Shown: positions 6,818 through 14,526, counted from the first letter of the stretch. The stretch: DNA of 16,398 nucleotides from Helicobacteraceae bacterium (GCA_027068615.1 JAMOQV010000241.1:1-16398); one strand, 5' to 3'. Notes: generated by a model from the sequence alone, not told the origin. Made by a program: numbers and translations.

Positions 6818-8989
6818 ATGGTAAATGTAGATATATTAAATAAGATATTTTCTATAAATATTGTTGCTTTATTTGTACTTGCTATATTTATATACTTTGT
6901 ATTTTATATTCTTCCTCAGAAAATCTTCCCTCAAGAGCATATAAAAAATTTATCTGATAAAATAATGTTCAATATTTTGTATATGCTTTCTTATGTATTA
7001 TTTATAATTCCATTATTATTAGAATTAAAAATATATTCTATTCCTATATTTATCATCTCTTTGCTAATTACAAAATTAATGTTTATTAAATACTTTTATA
7101 AACAAAGTTTATCAATTTATATTGAATCTACAAAAGTATCAATCTATTGCAAAGTATTAGATTTTGTAGAGTTTCAAAGCATAATATATGAAGATAAAAT
7201 AGAACAAATAAAAGAGTATATAAATAATTTTTTCAATAATATAACTATAGTTAAACTTCTAAAGTACATTATATTTTTTACTGTATTTTTTTATTCTGCT
7301 TATCTATTTGCTATTAGAGGTCTTTATACATTAAGTGATGCTCTACCAGATATAGCACAATTTATTGAGTGGGTAGGTTTTATGAGTAAAGGTATATTTT
7401 GGGCAGATGGGAAAACTTTCGGTGCTGATATGTATGGACAAGCTACTCTAGTGTTTTTTTTGAAATCTATTTCAAATATAAACTCACTTGTTATTTTTAA
7501 TATATACCCCTTCTTTAGTGTTTTATTTTTACTTTTTGGCATCTATTATGTAGTATATAAAATTACCAATTCAAATTATAGTGCTCTTTTTAGTGTTTTA
7601 TCTTTCTCAATGATTTTTATGTCACCTATAAATCATATATTTACAGGTATTTTAATAAAAGTTGCTTCACCAGAAATTATAAACTTTTTTAATTTGTCCA
7701 TTTATAATATACCAGAGATTGATATACCAAGATTTGAAGATAGAGTCTCAGACTTTGATCTCTTTTGGAGACACTCAAGTGGTTTAGCTTATGAGTTAGC
7801 ATCTATGATGTTTCTACCATATATATACTTTTTTATAAAAACATTAGAAACTAATCAAAATAGATATTTAGTACTTTATTCACTCACTCTTTTTTTAGCT
7901 TTTACATTTCATGGAGGCTCTGTTGTTTTTCTTATACCCATAAGCATCTTAATCCTTTTTAACTCCATCATCTATCAAAAACTTTCATTAAAACTTTTTA
8001 AAAAAGGTTTACTTAGTATTTTAGGTGCCTCTTTTTTAGGTAATTTATGGATGTTCGCCATGATAAAATATGGCTTACCAGAAGATGTTGGTGCTGCTAT
8101 GCCTATACTAGACGAACTCCTATCGACAAAACAAAATACAGAGAATATTATAGAAGATGATAATACAATAGAATTGATATTACATACAGATATACAAATA
8201 ATATTTATAATAGTTAGTATTTTATTTTTACTGTACTCATTTTTTTCTAAGAAAAAGTTTCTACTAAACTCTTTTGCTTATGTCCCCATAATAACAATGG
8301 TTATATTTTTTGCAAATAATTTTGGTTTTCCATCTTTAGTTTTTTTTCAAAGGGGCATCACTTATTTACTTTTATCATTTTCATTGATTAGTGGTATTGT
8401 TTTTTATGCTATATTTATTAAACCTATTAGATTTTTTACAAAAAAAACTTATGAAAAGAAAATTCCATATATATTTGCTTTTGTGTTATTGTTGATTATC
8501 CTTAGTACTCCAAAATGGCATAATAAAGAGATATTTTGGCAAAAAATAACAGATATAGAATATGCAGAATCTTCATATATTATATATGATATTGAGACTA
8601 ATTATCAAGCATTTACTTGGACAATAATTGCTGATAATCAAGCATATTCTAAAGTGCTTGGAAAAGGTTTTCATGTTGGTACCAACACTTTTATCTTTAA
8701 TTATGATCCTAGAGATGAATACCTTAAGATACCTACTGAAACTATTTTTATTATTCAAGAACATATTGCAAATAGCTATCAGGGTTCTGGAGATTGGTGG
8801 CTAAGATGGAAAAATGATATGTCTGATAACATTAAAGAGTGGATTTGTATTTATAACTCTACACATAATAATTTAGAAACTTGGTATAATGGTGGGGATG
8901 TTATTGTATATAAAATAGATAATTCAAAATATATAAAAAAATTAAATGATATAGCTAAACAAAACAAAAGAAAAGAAAGAGATGATTGA
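6818..8989 (+). CDS. Large polytopic membrane protein, possible GT-C glycosyltransferase
   Basis: A 723-residue inner-membrane protein I do not recognise by name. About a dozen hydrophobic segments (roughly 12-32, 50-70, 74-92, 150-168, 207-247, 255-280, 328-341, 350-383, 398-415, 459-475, 482-500, 508-534, 549-563) end in a soluble C-terminal domain of about 160 residues (564-723) rich in Trp, Tyr and Asn. The first large loop after the segment at 150-168 carries an acidic motif (SDALPDIAQFIEW; Asp174, Asp178), followed by IFWADG. That arrangement, an acidic first external loop plus an extracytoplasmic C-terminal domain, resembles GT-C enzymes such as PMT/ArnT or oligosaccharyltransferases that use polyprenyl-phosphate sugars. 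The stop overlaps the HD-GYP start by 8 bp. An O-antigen-type polymerase is an alternative; function is inferred from topology only. Confidence 0.6.
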   Translation: MVNVDILNKIFSINIVALFVLAIFIYFVFYILPQKIFPQEHIKNLSDKIMFNILYMLSYVLFIIPLLLELKIYSIPIFIISLLITKLMFIKYFYKQSLSIYIESTKVSIYCKVLDFVEFQSIIYEDKIEQIKEYINNFFNNITIVKLLKYIIFFTVFFYSAYLFAIRGLYTLSDALPDIAQFIEWVGFMSKGIFWADGKTFGADMYGQATLVFFLKSISNINSLVIFNIYPFFSVLFLLFGIYYVVYKITNSNYSALFSVLSFSMIFMSPINHIFTGILIKVASPEIINFFNLSIYNIPEIDIPRFEDRVSDFDLFWRHSSGLAYELASMMFLPYIYFFIKTLETNQNRYLVLYSLTLFLAFTFHGGSVVFLIPISILILFNSIIYQKLSLKLFKKGLLSILGASFLGNLWMFAMIKYGLPEDVGAAMPILDELLSTKQNTENIIEDDNTIELILHTDIQIIFIIVSILFLLYSFFSKKKFLLNSFAYVPIITMVIFFANNFGFPSLVFFQRGITYLLLSFSLISGIVFYAIFIKPIRFFTKKTYEKKIPYIFAFVLLLIILSTPKWHNKEIFWQKITDIEYAESSYIIYDIETNYQAFTWTIIADNQAYSKVLGKGFHVGTNTFIFNYDPRDEYLKIPTETIFIIQEHIANSYQGSGDWWLRWKNDMSDNIKEWICIYNSTHNNLETWYNGGDVIVYKIDNSKYIKKLNDIAKQNKRKERDD

Positions 8990-10487
8990 AGATATAAGGT
9001 ATTATTTAAACTATGAACTACCAGAGATTATAAAATATAATTTAAATCTTTTTTTGGATAATATAGATAATAGCATAGGTATATTTCCATTAATCTTAAT
9101 AGTGGCTTTTGTATCTTATATACTTTATAGTACAAAAAATAAACATATTCAAAACTCAATTTTTAAATCACAAAATATTTTTTTTGAAGACTTAGGAAGA
9201 ATAGATAATCTTGAAGAAGTTGAAGAATATATATTATCTTACAAAGATGAAATAGGTGCAAAATATGCTGCTTTTTATGAAAAAAGAGGAAATAGTTTTT
9301 TACTATTAAATAAAGATACTACAGATGATGAACAAACTATTTTTGTACCATTAAAATTAAAAGACTCTACTAGAAAAAGAGATAAACCAACAGGTAGATA
9401 TAGAGTTTATAACTATATTAGTAATAATCAAAAATTTCTATTAAGATTTTACACTTTAAAAACAATTGATTTAAATGAGTATGCAGGATTTATAGAGATG
9501 ATTCTACAGTATTATAATGTATTAAAAAAAGCTGATACAACAAATATAGACCAGCAAATACAAAACCATTCAAAAATAATTTCAGAACATATTCATGGTG
9601 CTCAATTAGGTCATGATAGTTTCTTAAAATTTATGTTATCGCTTATTATAAAAGTATCAAAAGTTGATGGAGTTAGAATATACTCAGATACAAAAGAGAT
9701 AAAGTTAGGTACTATTGTTGATAAAGATGATGTTAAAAAACTTTTTTATATTAGAAATACACCTTATAAACTAGAAGTGTATGGAAAAGATAAACTTAGC
9801 TCAAAACAGATAAGTAGTATCGGTGCTTTTTTAGAACTCTCTGGTACTTTACTTTTAACTTTAACAGAAGACAGCAAAATTATAGATACATACTTAAACT
9901 TTTTACAATCTACGACTATAAATATTGAAGATGAAAATATTTTTTATAAAAATCATTCAAAAAAAGTATCTATAGTTGCTTCACAAGTATCTAAAAAGTT
10001 ATTTTTAGGGCAAGATAAAATCAAAAATATAGAGATGGCAGCTTCTATACACGATATAGGAATGGCTGGAGATATAAGTACACTTATAAACTCTAAAGAT
10101 ATACTTCAAGATGATGATTTTGATATAATTAAATATCATCCAATAATAGGAGAAATAATTGTACACCCAATCTCGAGTAAATACCCTATATCTGTGATTA
10201 TCAAATATCATCATGAAAGATATGATGGAAATGGTTATCCTTATGGACTAGTAGGAAATGATATCCCTATAGAAGCTCAAATACTTGCATTTGCTGAGAC
10301 TTTTATAGGTATGATAGGTGATAGAGAGTATAAAAAAGGCTTATCATTTGAAGAAGCTCAAGAGGAAGTTAAAAAGATGTCTTCTAAAGCATTTGGAGCA
10401 ACAATAATTGATGCTTTTAATGAGGCTTCACAATCTATACAACAAAGATTACAAAGGTTAAATTTTGAATCTCAACCAACCATTTAG
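8982..10487 (+). CDS. Membrane-anchored GAF-like/HD-GYP domain protein
   Basis: Probable c-di-GMP phosphodiesterase or receptor of 501 residues. One membrane segment (about 33-50) is followed by two alpha/beta regions that look GAF-like (about 65-182 and 210-297) and then an HD-GYP domain (about 305-490). HD-GYP elements visible: His325, HDIG (His357, Asp358), His386, HHERYDGNGYP (His410, His411). Departures: HDIGK reads HDIGM (Met361), and the usual metal ligand in 'VAD' is Glu (Glu439 in FAET). Most metal ligands are therefore present, but activity could be reduced or lost. Overlaps of 8 bp upstream and 23 bp downstream place it inside the polysaccharide gene train, where canonical pel loci have PelD (membrane segments, GAF, degenerate GGDEF) as the c-di-GMP receptor. 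Domain call firm; GAF-like calls and PelD-substitute role inferred. Confidence 0.85.
   Translation: MIEDIRYYLNYELPEIIKYNLNLFLDNIDNSIGIFPLILIVAFVSYILYSTKNKHIQNSIFKSQNIFFEDLGRIDNLEEVEEYILSYKDEIGAKYAAFYEKRGNSFLLLNKDTTDDEQTIFVPLKLKDSTRKRDKPTGRYRVYNYISNNQKFLLRFYTLKTIDLNEYAGFIEMILQYYNVLKKADTTNIDQQIQNHSKIISEHIHGAQLGHDSFLKFMLSLIIKVSKVDGVRIYSDTKEIKLGTIVDKDDVKKLFYIRNTPYKLEVYGKDKLSSKQISSIGAFLELSGTLLLTLTEDSKIIDTYLNFLQSTTINIEDENIFYKNHSKKVSIVASQVSKKLFLGQDKIKNIEMAASIHDIGMAGDISTLINSKDILQDDDFDIIKYHPIIGEIIVHPISSKYPISVIIKYHHERYDGNGYPYGLVGNDIPIEAQILAFAETFIGMIGDREYKKGLSFEEAQEEVKKMSSKAFGATIIDAFNEASQSIQQRLQRLNFESQPTI
10453..10457 (+). promoter_or_regulatory. Ribosome binding site for a TTG start (FemAB-like gene)
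   Basis: AAAGG inside the end of the HD-GYP gene, seven bases before TTG at 10465. No in-frame ATG occurs for about 90 codons downstream, so this site decides the start. Confidence 0.55.
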
Positions 10488-11373
10488 CAAAAAATTTATA
10501 GAAAGATTTGAAATTGTAGTGTTAGAGTATTTTTACTACAACAAGTATCATAAGTTTCATATAGTTCCATCTTTTTTAGAATTTACTTCAACTATATCTT
10601 ACCTACCAATTTTAAGTTATACAGATATAGAGTATAAAGATGTTCAAACTCTACTGAAAGAAACTAAAAATTTTAAATACATAGTAAAAGTTTTAAACCC
10701 AAATTATAAAGAGTTTAAACAAAATGATACTGTAACTATGAGGTTGGATATATCTTCTCATAATTTTGAATATATTATGCAAAACCATATAGAATCAAGA
10801 TGTAGAACATACATAAGAAAATCATATAAAGAAAACTTGACACTAAAAAAAGGTAATGATAAAAAACTAATAGTTGATTTTTATACTCTATATTCCAAAT
10901 CTATGCACACACTTGGAAGTCCTGCTTATGCTATAGAGTTTTTTAATGATTTGGCTCATGTTTTAAAAGATGATGTTGATTTTTTTATCTGCTATAAAGA
11001 TGAAAAACCAATATATACAACTTGCATACTTTATGATGATAATATAGCTTGGTCAGGATGGGTTGGAAGAGATAATAACTATTCATCATCTAAAGCTGGT
11101 TATTATCTATTTTCAGAAGCTATCAAAGTAGCATCTATTCAAAAGAAAAAAACTATTTTTGATTTTGGTAGGTCAGGTTATCTATCTGGTACATATACTT
11201 TTAAAAAGAAATTTGGTGCAATACCAATTAAAATAGATCTAATAACAAATATGAATAAAGGTAAAGATATCTATTCAAAATATAAATTTGCATCTATGCT
11301 ATGGAGATATATACCTTTTAAAATAGCAAATAAACTTGGTAATATAATTGTAAGATACCTAGCGGAGTATTAA
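10465..11373 (+). CDS. FemAB/BioF2-like GNAT-fold acyltransferase
   Basis: A 302-residue soluble protein of the FemAB-like/Acetyltransf_6 group, the type often found in exopolysaccharide loci (including PEP-CTERM/XrtA loci). Visible are IRKSYKENLTLKKG (about 117-130), the usual 'R..iRkA.k.gl.....' lead into the GNAT fold; the central AYAIEFFNDL (about 154-163); IYTTCILYDDNIAWSGWVG (183-201), matching 'a....l.....v....ga'; and the DFGRS...GTYTFKKKFGA block (233-251), diagnostic for this family. Family members transfer aminoacyl or acyl groups; the donor here cannot be read from sequence. It starts at TTG with a good AAAGG site, overlapping the HD-GYP gene by 23 bp, and ends one base before the apparent start of the UPF0104 gene. 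A role in decorating the polymer or its lipid-linked precursor is inferred. Confidence 0.75.
   Translation: MNLNQPFSKKFIERFEIVVLEYFYYNKYHKFHIVPSFLEFTSTISYLPILSYTDIEYKDVQTLLKETKNFKYIVKVLNPNYKEFKQNDTVTMRLDISSHNFEYIMQNHIESRCRTYIRKSYKENLTLKKGNDKKLIVDFYTLYSKSMHTLGSPAYAIEFFNDLAHVLKDDVDFFICYKDEKPIYTTCILYDDNIAWSGWVGRDNNYSSSKAGYYLFSEAIKVASIQKKKTIFDFGRSGYLSGTYTFKKKFGAIPIKIDLITNMNKGKDIYSKYKFASMLWRYIPFKIANKLGNIIVRYLAEY
11364..11367 (+). promoter_or_regulatory. Ribosome binding site for a non-canonical AUC start
   Basis: GGAG in the last codons of the FemAB-like gene, with a seven-base spacer to ATC at 11375. The in-frame TAG at 11360-11362 closes the frame above, leaving only ATT 11369 and ATC 11375 as candidates with sensible placement; no ATG, GTG or TTG is in frame before TTG 11513. 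Confidence 0.5.
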
Positions 11374-11374
11374 C

Positions 11375-12307
11375 ATCAACACATTTGTAAAACTTATTAT
11401 CCCATTTTGTATATTTTTATATATATTTTACAACATAGATTTAACACTTATCTATAAAGAGTTTGAGCAAATAAACTATATATATGTAATTTTAATCATC
11501 ATATACTCTGTTTTGAGTGATGTTTTTATGTCTTATAGATGGATGATAATATCTAAAAATAGTTGTTCTTTTAAAGCATCTTTACAAGCATACTTTCTTG
11601 CTTCACTTTTAAATATAATCCTTCCTGGCAGACTCGGTGAGTTATCAAGACTTTTTTTTCTAAAGAAATTTTTTAAGATACCGTATAATAATTCTTTCGC
11701 TATATTTACTCTTGATAGAAGTTTTGATGTTTTATTTATAGCTTTAGCCACTATTTTTGGGATAGGACTTTTAGTGTCAGATAATGCATATTCATACTAC
11801 TTACCAATGATATTTATCATATTTTTAACTCTATTTTTTTATCTTATAAAACAAAAAAAGGAATTTATTTTTTATCTCCTAAGATATATACCATCTCGAT
11901 TCTTAAAAATTTATATAAAAAAAATAATTATAACTATATCAAAAACTTTAACTCTTAGTATATTTTTTAGTGCATCATTTTACACCAGTTTAGTATGGTT
12001 TATTAATGCTAGTTTTTTTATTGTCTTTTTAAAATATGTAGTAAATTTTGATCTTAGTATAACTCAATATTTTTTAGTATATCTTGCTTCTGCTATTGGT
12101 ATGGCTATACCTATCGCCCCAGCAGGGGTTGGAACATTTCATTTAGCTGTTATATATATGCTAACTAGCTATGGTATAGTATATGAAAAAGCAGTTGCTA
12201 CAGCTATATTACTTCATATTATACAAATCATACCATCTATAATTGGTGGTTATTTTGTTATAATAAGTAAAGATTTAAAAGGTTTTAAAGATGGATATAG
12301 ACTCTAA
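11375..12307 (+). CDS. UPF0104 / lysylphosphatidylglycerol-synthase TM-like membrane protein
   Basis: Polytopic inner-membrane protein of the family related to the flippase half of MprF, common beside glycosyltransferases. The first conventional start is TTG 11513 (264 residues), but the frame is open and clearly coding back to 11375: the extra residues form a first membrane segment (FVKLIIPFCIFLYIFYN) and the loop and helix before the conserved RW (SYRWMI). The family normally has this segment and is about 300-330 residues, so 310 fits. Family marks: LASLLNIILPGRLGELSR near residues 80-97, the FTLDRSFD block, and IGMAIPIAPAGVGTFHLA near 240-260. No C-terminal DUF2156 synthase domain follows, so it is not an MprF enzyme. 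The ATC start has GGAG seven bases upstream and sits one base after the previous stop. It overlaps the deacetylase gene by 17 bp. A lipid or lipid-linked sugar handling role is inferred. Confidence 0.8.
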   Translation: MNTFVKLIIPFCIFLYIFYNIDLTLIYKEFEQINYIYVILIIIYSVLSDVFMSYRWMIISKNSCSFKASLQAYFLASLLNIILPGRLGELSRLFFLKKFFKIPYNNSFAIFTLDRSFDVLFIALATIFGIGLLVSDNAYSYYLPMIFIIFLTLFFYLIKQKKEFIFYLLRYIPSRFLKIYIKKIIITISKTLTLSIFFSASFYTSLVWFINASFFIVFLKYVVNFDLSITQYFLVYLASAIGMAIPIAPAGVGTFHLAVIYMLTSYGIVYEKAVATAILLHIIQIIPSIIGGYFVIISKDLKGFKDGYRL

Positions 12308-13103
12308 ACTACCTGACAACTATAAAAATCATAAAATATGGTTAACACTAGATTTAGAAGAATTAGAAGATGCTAATTTCAATCTTATCAAAATTAAAGA
12401 TTATAATATAAACTATGAATGTATAATTGATAAATGGTTAATGTTATGTGAAGAATTTCAAGTAAAATCAACTATATTTGTTCTAGGAACATTCTGTTTA
12501 AAATACCCACATATTGTTCAAAAAATCTACAATGCTGGGCATGAAATAGCATCTCATGGGTATAAACACAACCTAATTTATAAAGAGAATTTCAAAGATT
12601 GGATAAACTCTATAAATGATGTTAAAAAAATACTAGAAGATACAATTTCAAGTGAAGTTAATGGCTATAGAAGCCCTAGTTGGTCATTGCCAAATGATAA
12701 AAAATATTATCAAGAGCTATTAGAAGCAGGTTATAAATACTCATCATCATACTTCCCATTTAAAACATATATGTATGGAAATTCAGAAGATAAAAAAGAG
12801 CCTTTTAAAGTAGAACTTAAAGATGATTTTATAGTTGAGATACCTATCCCAAAACTTATATTACCTTTTAGTGGTGGATTTTATCTAAGAGTTTTACCGA
12901 TGCCAATATTAAATCATCTATTTACTAAAATGCTAAAAAATGCTAAAAAACCTGTAATATATATCCACCCTTATGAATTGTTAGATGAAAATCTATCAAT
13001 CTACTTATATAGTAAGATGAAGATAAATTTTGATTATTTTCTTGCAACATTTTGTACATCAAAACCACACAATAAAATAAAAAAAATATTAAAAAGGTTA
13101 TAA
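12291..13103 (+). CDS. Polysaccharide deacetylase (NodB fold, PEP-CTERM-locus type)
   Basis: Probable metal-dependent deacetylase acting on N-acetylated sugars of the polymer or its precursor. The 270-residue protein is almost only the NodB homology domain. Motif 1 reads LTLDLEEL (Asp21, Glu23), the D-x-E form found in XrtA/PEP-CTERM-locus deacetylases in place of TFDDG. Motif 2 is SHGYKH (metal ligands His89, His93), motif 3 is GYRSPSW (Arg127), and later motifs are GGFYLRVLP (about 195-203) and IYIHPYE (His226). No signal peptide or membrane segment is seen, so it would act in the cytosol unless exported otherwise. AAAAGG lies eight bases before the ATG, which overlaps the UPF0104 gene by 17 bp. 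In canonical Pel, deacetylation is done by PelA, absent here; this gene could supply that step (inference). Confidence 0.88.
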   Translation: MDIDSKLPDNYKNHKIWLTLDLEELEDANFNLIKIKDYNINYECIIDKWLMLCEEFQVKSTIFVLGTFCLKYPHIVQKIYNAGHEIASHGYKHNLIYKENFKDWINSINDVKKILEDTISSEVNGYRSPSWSLPNDKKYYQELLEAGYKYSSSYFPFKTYMYGNSEDKKEPFKVELKDDFIVEIPIPKLILPFSGGFYLRVLPMPILNHLFTKMLKNAKKPVIYIHPYELLDENLSIYLYSKMKINFDYFLATFCTSKPHNKIKKILKRL

Positions 13104-13104
13104 G

Positions 13105-13788
13105 ATGAGTAGTGATATAGCCATAGTAGTTCCCATATATAATGAAGAACATATAGTAAAAGAATTTTTTACAAATTTAAAAAAAACCAGACCAAATGAT
13201 ACTATAATAGCTGTTGATGATGCTTCAACAGATGCTAGTTCTAAGATATTAAATGATTTAAGTGGAATATACCTACTTACACATGAATTAAACTTAGGTC
13301 AAGGTGCAGCCCTTCAAACAGGGATAGTTTTTGCTAGAACATTAAATTTAAAGTATGCAGTTACAATAGATAGTGATGGGCAACATAATCCAAATGAGAT
13401 AGAACTGTTTGAAAAGACCATTAAAAAGTATAACTGTGACATAGTATTAGGTTCAAGATTTTTAGGCAACACTATAAATATGTCAAAAACTAAAAGAATT
13501 CTTCTAAAATTATCTATATTTTTCACTATGCTTACAACAGGTATAAAGCTAACTGATTCACATAATGGTTTTAGAATTATAGATATTTCAAATCAAAATT
13601 TTAATATAACTCAAAACAGAATGTCTCATGCCTCAGAGATAATTGAGATGATACAAAAGTATAATCTTACATACAAAGAGGTTCCATGTACTGTAGTATA
13701 TAATGATTATACAGTGCAAAAAGGTCAAAAAGTTTCTAACATCATAAACATACTTTTAGAAATTTTTTTTAATAGGATAAGTTCATGA
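13105..13788 (+). CDS. GT2 glycosyltransferase, DPM1/DPG synthase-like
   Basis: Probable transferase making a polyprenyl-phosphate-linked sugar from a nucleotide sugar at the cytosolic membrane face. The 227 residues hold the GT-A fold of family 2: VVPIYNEE (8-15), VDDASTDAS (37-45), NLGQGAALQTG (63-73), the metal-binding DSDGQH (Asp89-x-Asp91), DIVLGSRF (112-119) and TDSHNGFRI (150-158), all characteristic of DPM1-like enzymes. There are no C-terminal membrane helices, unlike GtrB-type members. AAAAAGG lies seven bases before the ATG, one base after the deacetylase stop, and the 3' end overlaps the DUF2304 gene by 4 bp (ATGA). GT2 of this type with DUF2304 is a recurring pair, and a polyprenyl-phosphate product would suit the GT-C-like protein upstream. 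Donor sugar unknown. Confidence 0.88.
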   Translation: MSSDIAIVVPIYNEEHIVKEFFTNLKKTRPNDTIIAVDDASTDASSKILNDLSGIYLLTHELNLGQGAALQTGIVFARTLNLKYAVTIDSDGQHNPNEIELFEKTIKKYNCDIVLGSRFLGNTINMSKTKRILLKLSIFFTMLTTGIKLTDSHNGFRIIDISNQNFNITQNRMSHASEIIEMIQKYNLTYKEVPCTVVYNDYTVQKGQKVSNIINILLEIFFNRISS

Positions 13789-14108
13789 TTATTGTAAAGA
13801 TTATTTTAATAGTTTTAATCGCTCTATCACTCTTGTTATTAGCATATTCAAATAAATTGAAAAATATAGGAAAACTAGTTTCAATATTTTTATTTATAAT
13901 TGGTAGTTTTTTTATTATATTTCCAAATCTATCTGATAGTGTTGCTAGTTTTTTTGGTATAGGTAGAGGAGTTGATCTTATCTTGTATATATCAACTACT
14001 GTATTATTACTTTTAGTAGCCATTTTATATTCAAGAGAAAGAATAGTAAATAATCAGATTACTATACTTGTAAGAAATAAAACTATACAAAATGCAAAAA
14101 AACTATAG
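13785..14108 (+). CDS. DUF2304 small membrane protein
   Basis: A 107-residue protein with three membrane helices (about 4-21, 30-47, 65-83) and a basic cytosolic tail. The segment between helices 2 and 3 (FPNLSDSVASFFGIGRGVD, about 45-64) is the hallmark of DUF2304: a proline followed by 'lsd.va..lGIgRg.Dl'. Family members usually sit directly after a DPM1-like GT2 gene, as here with a 4-bp ATGA overlap, and are thought to help anchor or assist that enzyme; the biochemical role is not established. AGGA is seven bases before the ATG. No anomalies seen. Confidence 0.88.
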   Translation: MIIVKIILIVLIALSLLLLAYSNKLKNIGKLVSIFLFIIGSFFIIFPNLSDSVASFFGIGRGVDLILYISTTVLLLLVAILYSRERIVNNQITILVRNKTIQNAKKL

Positions 14109-14120
14109 TGAGATAAAAAT

Positions 14121-14450
14121 ATGAGCCGAGCAAAAGGTAATCTAGCAGAAGATAAAGCTTGTGAGTTTCTTTTTGATAATGGATTTAACATTATTGATAG
14201 AAACTTTTACTCCCGTTTTGGGGAGATTGATATTATTGCTATTAAAGATGAAGTTTTACACTTTATTGAGGTAAAAAGTGGGGATGATTATGAAAAAGCT
14301 ATACAAAATATAACAAAATCAAAATTAGCAAAACTTATAAAAACAGGAGAAGTTTATCTTAAGAAAAATAGTTATAATGGTGATTTTGAGTACGATGCTG
14401 TTTTGGTAGTTAACAATAATATATCTATTTTGGAAAATATTACTATATAA
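14121..14450 (+). CDS. yraN: YraN family protein (UPF0102)
   Basis: Small conserved protein (109 residues) of the YraN/UPF0102 family, which has a restriction-endonuclease-like fold related to Holliday-junction resolvases; its role is not settled. Visible family motifs: GNLAEDKA (Glu10), the RNFYSRFGEIDIIA block with Glu35 and Asp37, and FIEVKS (Glu50-x-Lys52), together the expected (E/D)-ExK metal site. The C-terminal 'kr.kl...a..yl' equivalent is KSKLAKLIKTGEVYL. It starts 12 bp after DUF2304, with only a weak GAGAT upstream, so it likely shares the transcript. It is a housekeeping gene and is probably unrelated to polysaccharide work. Confidence 0.9.
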   Translation: MSRAKGNLAEDKACEFLFDNGFNIIDRNFYSRFGEIDIIAIKDEVLHFIEVKSGDDYEKAIQNITKSKLAKLIKTGEVYLKKNSYNGDFEYDAVLVVNNNISILENITI

Positions 14451-14505
14451 AAATAGAATTAGCCAATTTATTATTAAATTAAAATAATTATTAAATAATA
14501 TTAAG

Positions 14506-14511
14506 TATAAT
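14506..14511 (+). promoter_or_regulatory. Sigma-70 -10 element for the diguanylate cyclase gene
   Basis: A perfect TATAAT in the 88-bp gap after yraN, 28 bases before the TTG start. The region upstream is almost pure A and T with no TTGACA at the expected distance, as in Campylobacterota promoters. No GC-rich hairpin is seen in the gap, so read-through from upstream is also possible. Confidence 0.6.
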
Positions 14512-14526
14512 ACTAGCATTTTTAAT

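Noticed and set aside
7454..7461. Eight-base T or A runs (also near 1405, 3047, 11648, 13177 and 13763) as possible phase-variation tracts
   Set aside because: Such runs are expected at this base composition and all reading frames are intact. Contingency tracts in this phylum are usually longer G/C runs.
12931..12950. Perfect tandem copy of a 10-base unit (TGCTAAAAAA) in the deacetylase gene
   Set aside because: Two copies only, inside coding sequence with the frame kept; most likely chance in a lysine-rich stretch.
14121..14450. YraN as a nuclease of a defence system tied to the locus
   Set aside because: It is a widely conserved housekeeping family, and no other defence-type gene is nearby.
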